A DNA stretch of 64,000 nucleotides from Clostridia bacterium (lineage in GTDB: Bacteria; Bacillota; Clostridia; Christensenellales; UBA1242), in the NCBI GenBank assembly GCA_017503005.1, contig JAFVTW010000015.1, positions 1 through 64,000 on the forward strand. The letters are read 5' to 3'. Position numbers and translations under genes: made by a program. Position 1 is the stretch's first letter. Every line of letters starts with the position of its first letter. Under the pieces are notes generated by a model, which had not been told where the DNA came from, ran no database searches, and saw nothing but the letters and a program-made list of their open reading frames with translations. Below are positions 61,915 through 64,000 of this stretch, one piece after another.

Positions 61915-64000
61915 ATGAGATTTATTCCTAGAAAAACTAAGGTAAAAACCGAGGTCTTTAAAGGTTTTACTTTTGTCGATGTGCTAGTAGCTGTTGTAGG
62001 TGTAGTAGCATCTGTAATGGTATTTACTAGTAACTTGCCATTTAAATGGTATATAGGTCTGAGTGTATTCTCTTTTTGGTGTATGCTATTTGTGCCTGTA
62101 TCTGATGGCATCAAACTATATTATTCTGTAGTATTGATGTTTAAATTCATGGCATACAAGAAAAAGTATTTCAAAGACCCAAAGAACAAAAATGACGATA
62201 TCAAGAGAGTTATCCCATTTATGGGACTATCTACCGACAAGTTTGTAAACTTTGGTGAATACTATGGTATGGTTTTGGAAGTACATCCTACCGAATTTAC
62301 AATGATGGAAGCAGAAAAACAAGAAATGGTATTGAGTTGTTTCTCTGCTTGTTTCGAAAGATTGGGTCAAAACCAAAAAATGAGTATTGTAAAAGTTAAG
62401 AAACCACTTGTATTAGATGCTTGGGTAAACTTTGAGGATGAAAAATACAATACACTACTTGATATGGGTGAGAGAGGATTCTATTCTGACAAAGAAATTG
62501 AGTCTCGAAGCCCAGTATTTGAGGAAAGATTAAGAGCTTTAAACTTACTTAATAACGAAAACAAAGTTTTGATGAACTTCTATTATATTGTAATTTACGA
62601 TACAGATAGAGAGCTTCTAGAAAGTACTGTAAATGGTGTAGTAGCATCACTTATGAGCTCACAAACACCTATATATACCGATATTATGCATGGTGACGAA
62701 TTACTTGTATTCCTTAAGAGTACATTTGCAGATGACTTTAACGAAAGAGAATTGGCAGTAATGAACCAGGAAGAAAAGGTAAAGTGGGCATGCCCAGATA
62801 AAATCAAATTTGGTATTACTAGAACTAATATCGATGGTAGAGATTATCGTACATTTACTATTACTGACTATCCATTGGAAGTTCCAAATGCTTGGTTGTA
62901 TCCTATATTTGACCTAGACAACTGTCGTGTAGTAGTAAATATTAGCCCTGTAGATAGATTCAAGGCTGAAAAACAACTGGATAAATCATTGATGGAAATG
63001 GAATTGAAACTATCTAAAGTACATCGTGCCAGTGAACAAATAGAAACTCAAACCCACTATGAATCATTAAGAGAATTGCTTACTAGCTTGAAAAATAGTG
63101 GTGAAAACATTTTTGATACAACTATTCATATTACAGCACTTGAAGCTGCAAAAAAAGAAGTTCGTTCTGTACTTAAACAATATGGATTTAAGTATGCAGA
63201 GAACTTTGGTAGACAAATCAATGCATTTGTAAGTGCAAATATTTCTAGATTGGACTCATTATTAGAATACAAAAGAGGAATTCACACATCAAGTTTGTGT
63301 GCTTGCTTCCCATTTATTTCTAACGAATTAAAAGATAAGAACGGATTCTACTTAGGATACAATCAATACCCAGTATTTATTAACTTCTTTGCTCGTAACA
63401 ACGAAAGAGTTAACTCAAACATGGTTATTATCGGTAAATCTGGTGGTGGTAAATCCTTCGCAACAAAAACACTTTTGACAAATATGGCTGCAGATAACAC
63501 CCGTGTATTCATTCTCGACCCGGAAAACGAGTACGAAATACTTTGTGGTAACCTAGGTGGCAAGATGATTGACGTTGCATCATCACAAATGGGTATCTTT
63601 AACCCATTCCACATATATCCATCTCTGGAAGCAGAAGAGGGTGGTGTGGACGACTCATTCAATGCTCACTTGCAGTTCTTAGAAAACTTCTTTAGAGTTA
63701 TTTTGACGGGTATCAATACTGATGCTTTTGAAACACTAAACTCAATGATTGTTGACCTATATGCTCGTAAAGATATAGGTCCTGACACTAACTTAGTTCA
63801 GTTGGTTCCAGCTGATTTCCCTATATTTGATGACTTAATGGCTATGGTTAATGACAGATTAAAGCAAGAAACTGAGCCATATGTAGTAAAAAACTTACAA
63901 ACAGTTAAGACTTATGTAGAGAAATTCTCAACCGGTGGTCGTAACAGTAACTTGTGGAATGGTCCAACATCTATTTCTACAAACGAAAACTTTATCTGTT
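61915..64000 (+). CDS. PrgI-VirB4 fusion ATPase (3' end outside window)
   Basis: The frame is open from the ATG at 61915 to the window end, 695 codons. Residues about 1-80 are a PrgI-like domain with two membrane segments (VDVLVAVVGVVASVMVF and WYIGLSVFSFWCMLFVPV). A VirB4/TraE-type domain follows, with a Walker A motif GKSGGGKS at residues 507-514 and the FILDPENEYE motif shortly after. VirB4 ATPases power assembly and export in type IV systems. In Gram-positive elements PrgI and VirB4 are usually two genes (known); here they are one chain. The C-terminal part, with Walker B, lies outside the window. An AGAGGTG site precedes the ATG. Confidence 0.9.
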   Translation, partial: MRFIPRKTKVKTEVFKGFTFVDVLVAVVGVVASVMVFTSNLPFKWYIGLSVFSFWCMLFVPVSDGIKLYYSVVLMFKFMAYKKKYFKDPKNKNDDIKRVIPFMGLSTDKFVNFGEYYGMVLEVHPTEFTMMEAEKQEMVLSCFSACFERLGQNQKMSIVKVKKPLVLDAWVNFEDEKYNTLLDMGERGFYSDKEIESRSPVFEERLRALNLLNNENKVLMNFYYIVIYDTDRELLESTVNGVVASLMSSQTPIYTDIMHGDELLVFLKSTFADDFNERELAVMNQEEKVKWACPDKIKFGITRTNIDGRDYRTFTITDYPLEVPNAWLYPIFDLDNCRVVVNISPVDRFKAEKQLDKSLMEMELKLSKVHRASEQIETQTHYESLRELLTSLKNSGENIFDTTIHITALEAAKKEVRSVLKQYGFKYAENFGRQINAFVSANISRLDSLLEYKRGIHTSSLCACFPFISNELKDKNGFYLGYNQYPVFINFFARNNERVNSNMVIIGKSGGGKSFATKTLLTNMAADNTRVFILDPENEYEILCGNLGGKMIDVASSQMGIFNPFHIYPSLEAEEGGVDDSFNAHLQFLENFFRVILTGINTDAFETLNSMIVDLYARKDIGPDTNLVQLVPADFPIFDDLMAMVNDRLKQETEPYVVKNLQTVKTYVEKFSTGGRNSNLWNGPTSISTNENFIC

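Overview
The window is AT-rich DNA from a spore-forming, monoderm, Clostridia-like bacterium. The evidence is Gram-positive style Shine-Dalgarno sites, sigma-A promoters, and a broad set of endospore genes: spo0A, spoVG, spmA/spmB, a sipL-like gene, spoIIR, sleB and ypeB. Two gene runs, holB-ricT-trmN6-rsmI and metG-tatD-rsmA, together with nearby veg, match the order near the Bacillus subtilis origin (known synteny). No relaxase, integrase, transposase, tRNA or CRISPR array is visible. An uncultured gut Clostridia lineage is my guess from style only.

Layout. 1-540: end of a 23S rRNA gene, a 5S rRNA gene and a terminator. 640-1890: a small XRE regulator divergent from a membrane protein, with two palindromic operators between them. 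2013-6430: a 1433-residue GLUG-repeat surface protein behind a perfect consensus promoter. 6441-12650: housekeeping genes spoVG, murC, rpmE, prmC, prfA, an rRNA methyltransferase and trpS. 12655-15335: an accessory island of two cassettes with near-identical promoters and similar terminators; one carries a large PIN-type nuclease, the other ends in a frameshifted ORF. 15341-16028: a Cys-rich small protein divergent from an ArsR regulator. 16039-31850: uvrC, murB, a PHP phosphatase, whiA, dnaE, pfkA, greA with a short leader-RNA unit, an MFS transporter, and holB-ricT-trmN6-rsmI. 31853-37630: a HAD phosphatase, spmB/spmA, and metG-tatD-rsmA. 37638-48132: a lipoprotein, an unknown protein, and a sporulation block of spo0A, an acidic zinc-ribbon protein, veg, sipL-like, spoIIR, sleB, ypeB and a Rho-like protein with a degraded ATPase domain. 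48218-64000: a 2672-residue giant surface protein and type IV secretion-like genes (VirD4, VirB2-like, VirB6-like, and a PrgI-VirB4 fusion cut by the window end).

How it fits together. PrmC modifies the release factor encoded next to it. HolB and DnaE are replisome parts, and RicT belongs to the RNA-maturation Y-complex. SipL-like, SpoIIR, SleB, YpeB and SpmA/B act from engulfment signalling to germination. The right-hand end looks like a chromosomal type IV secretion machine with a giant surface protein, and is the best candidate here for an undescribed system. The ATPase-dead Rho-like protein and the PIN cassette come next. Several genes (uvrC, holB, the HAD gene) have promoters placed so that their mRNAs should be leaderless.
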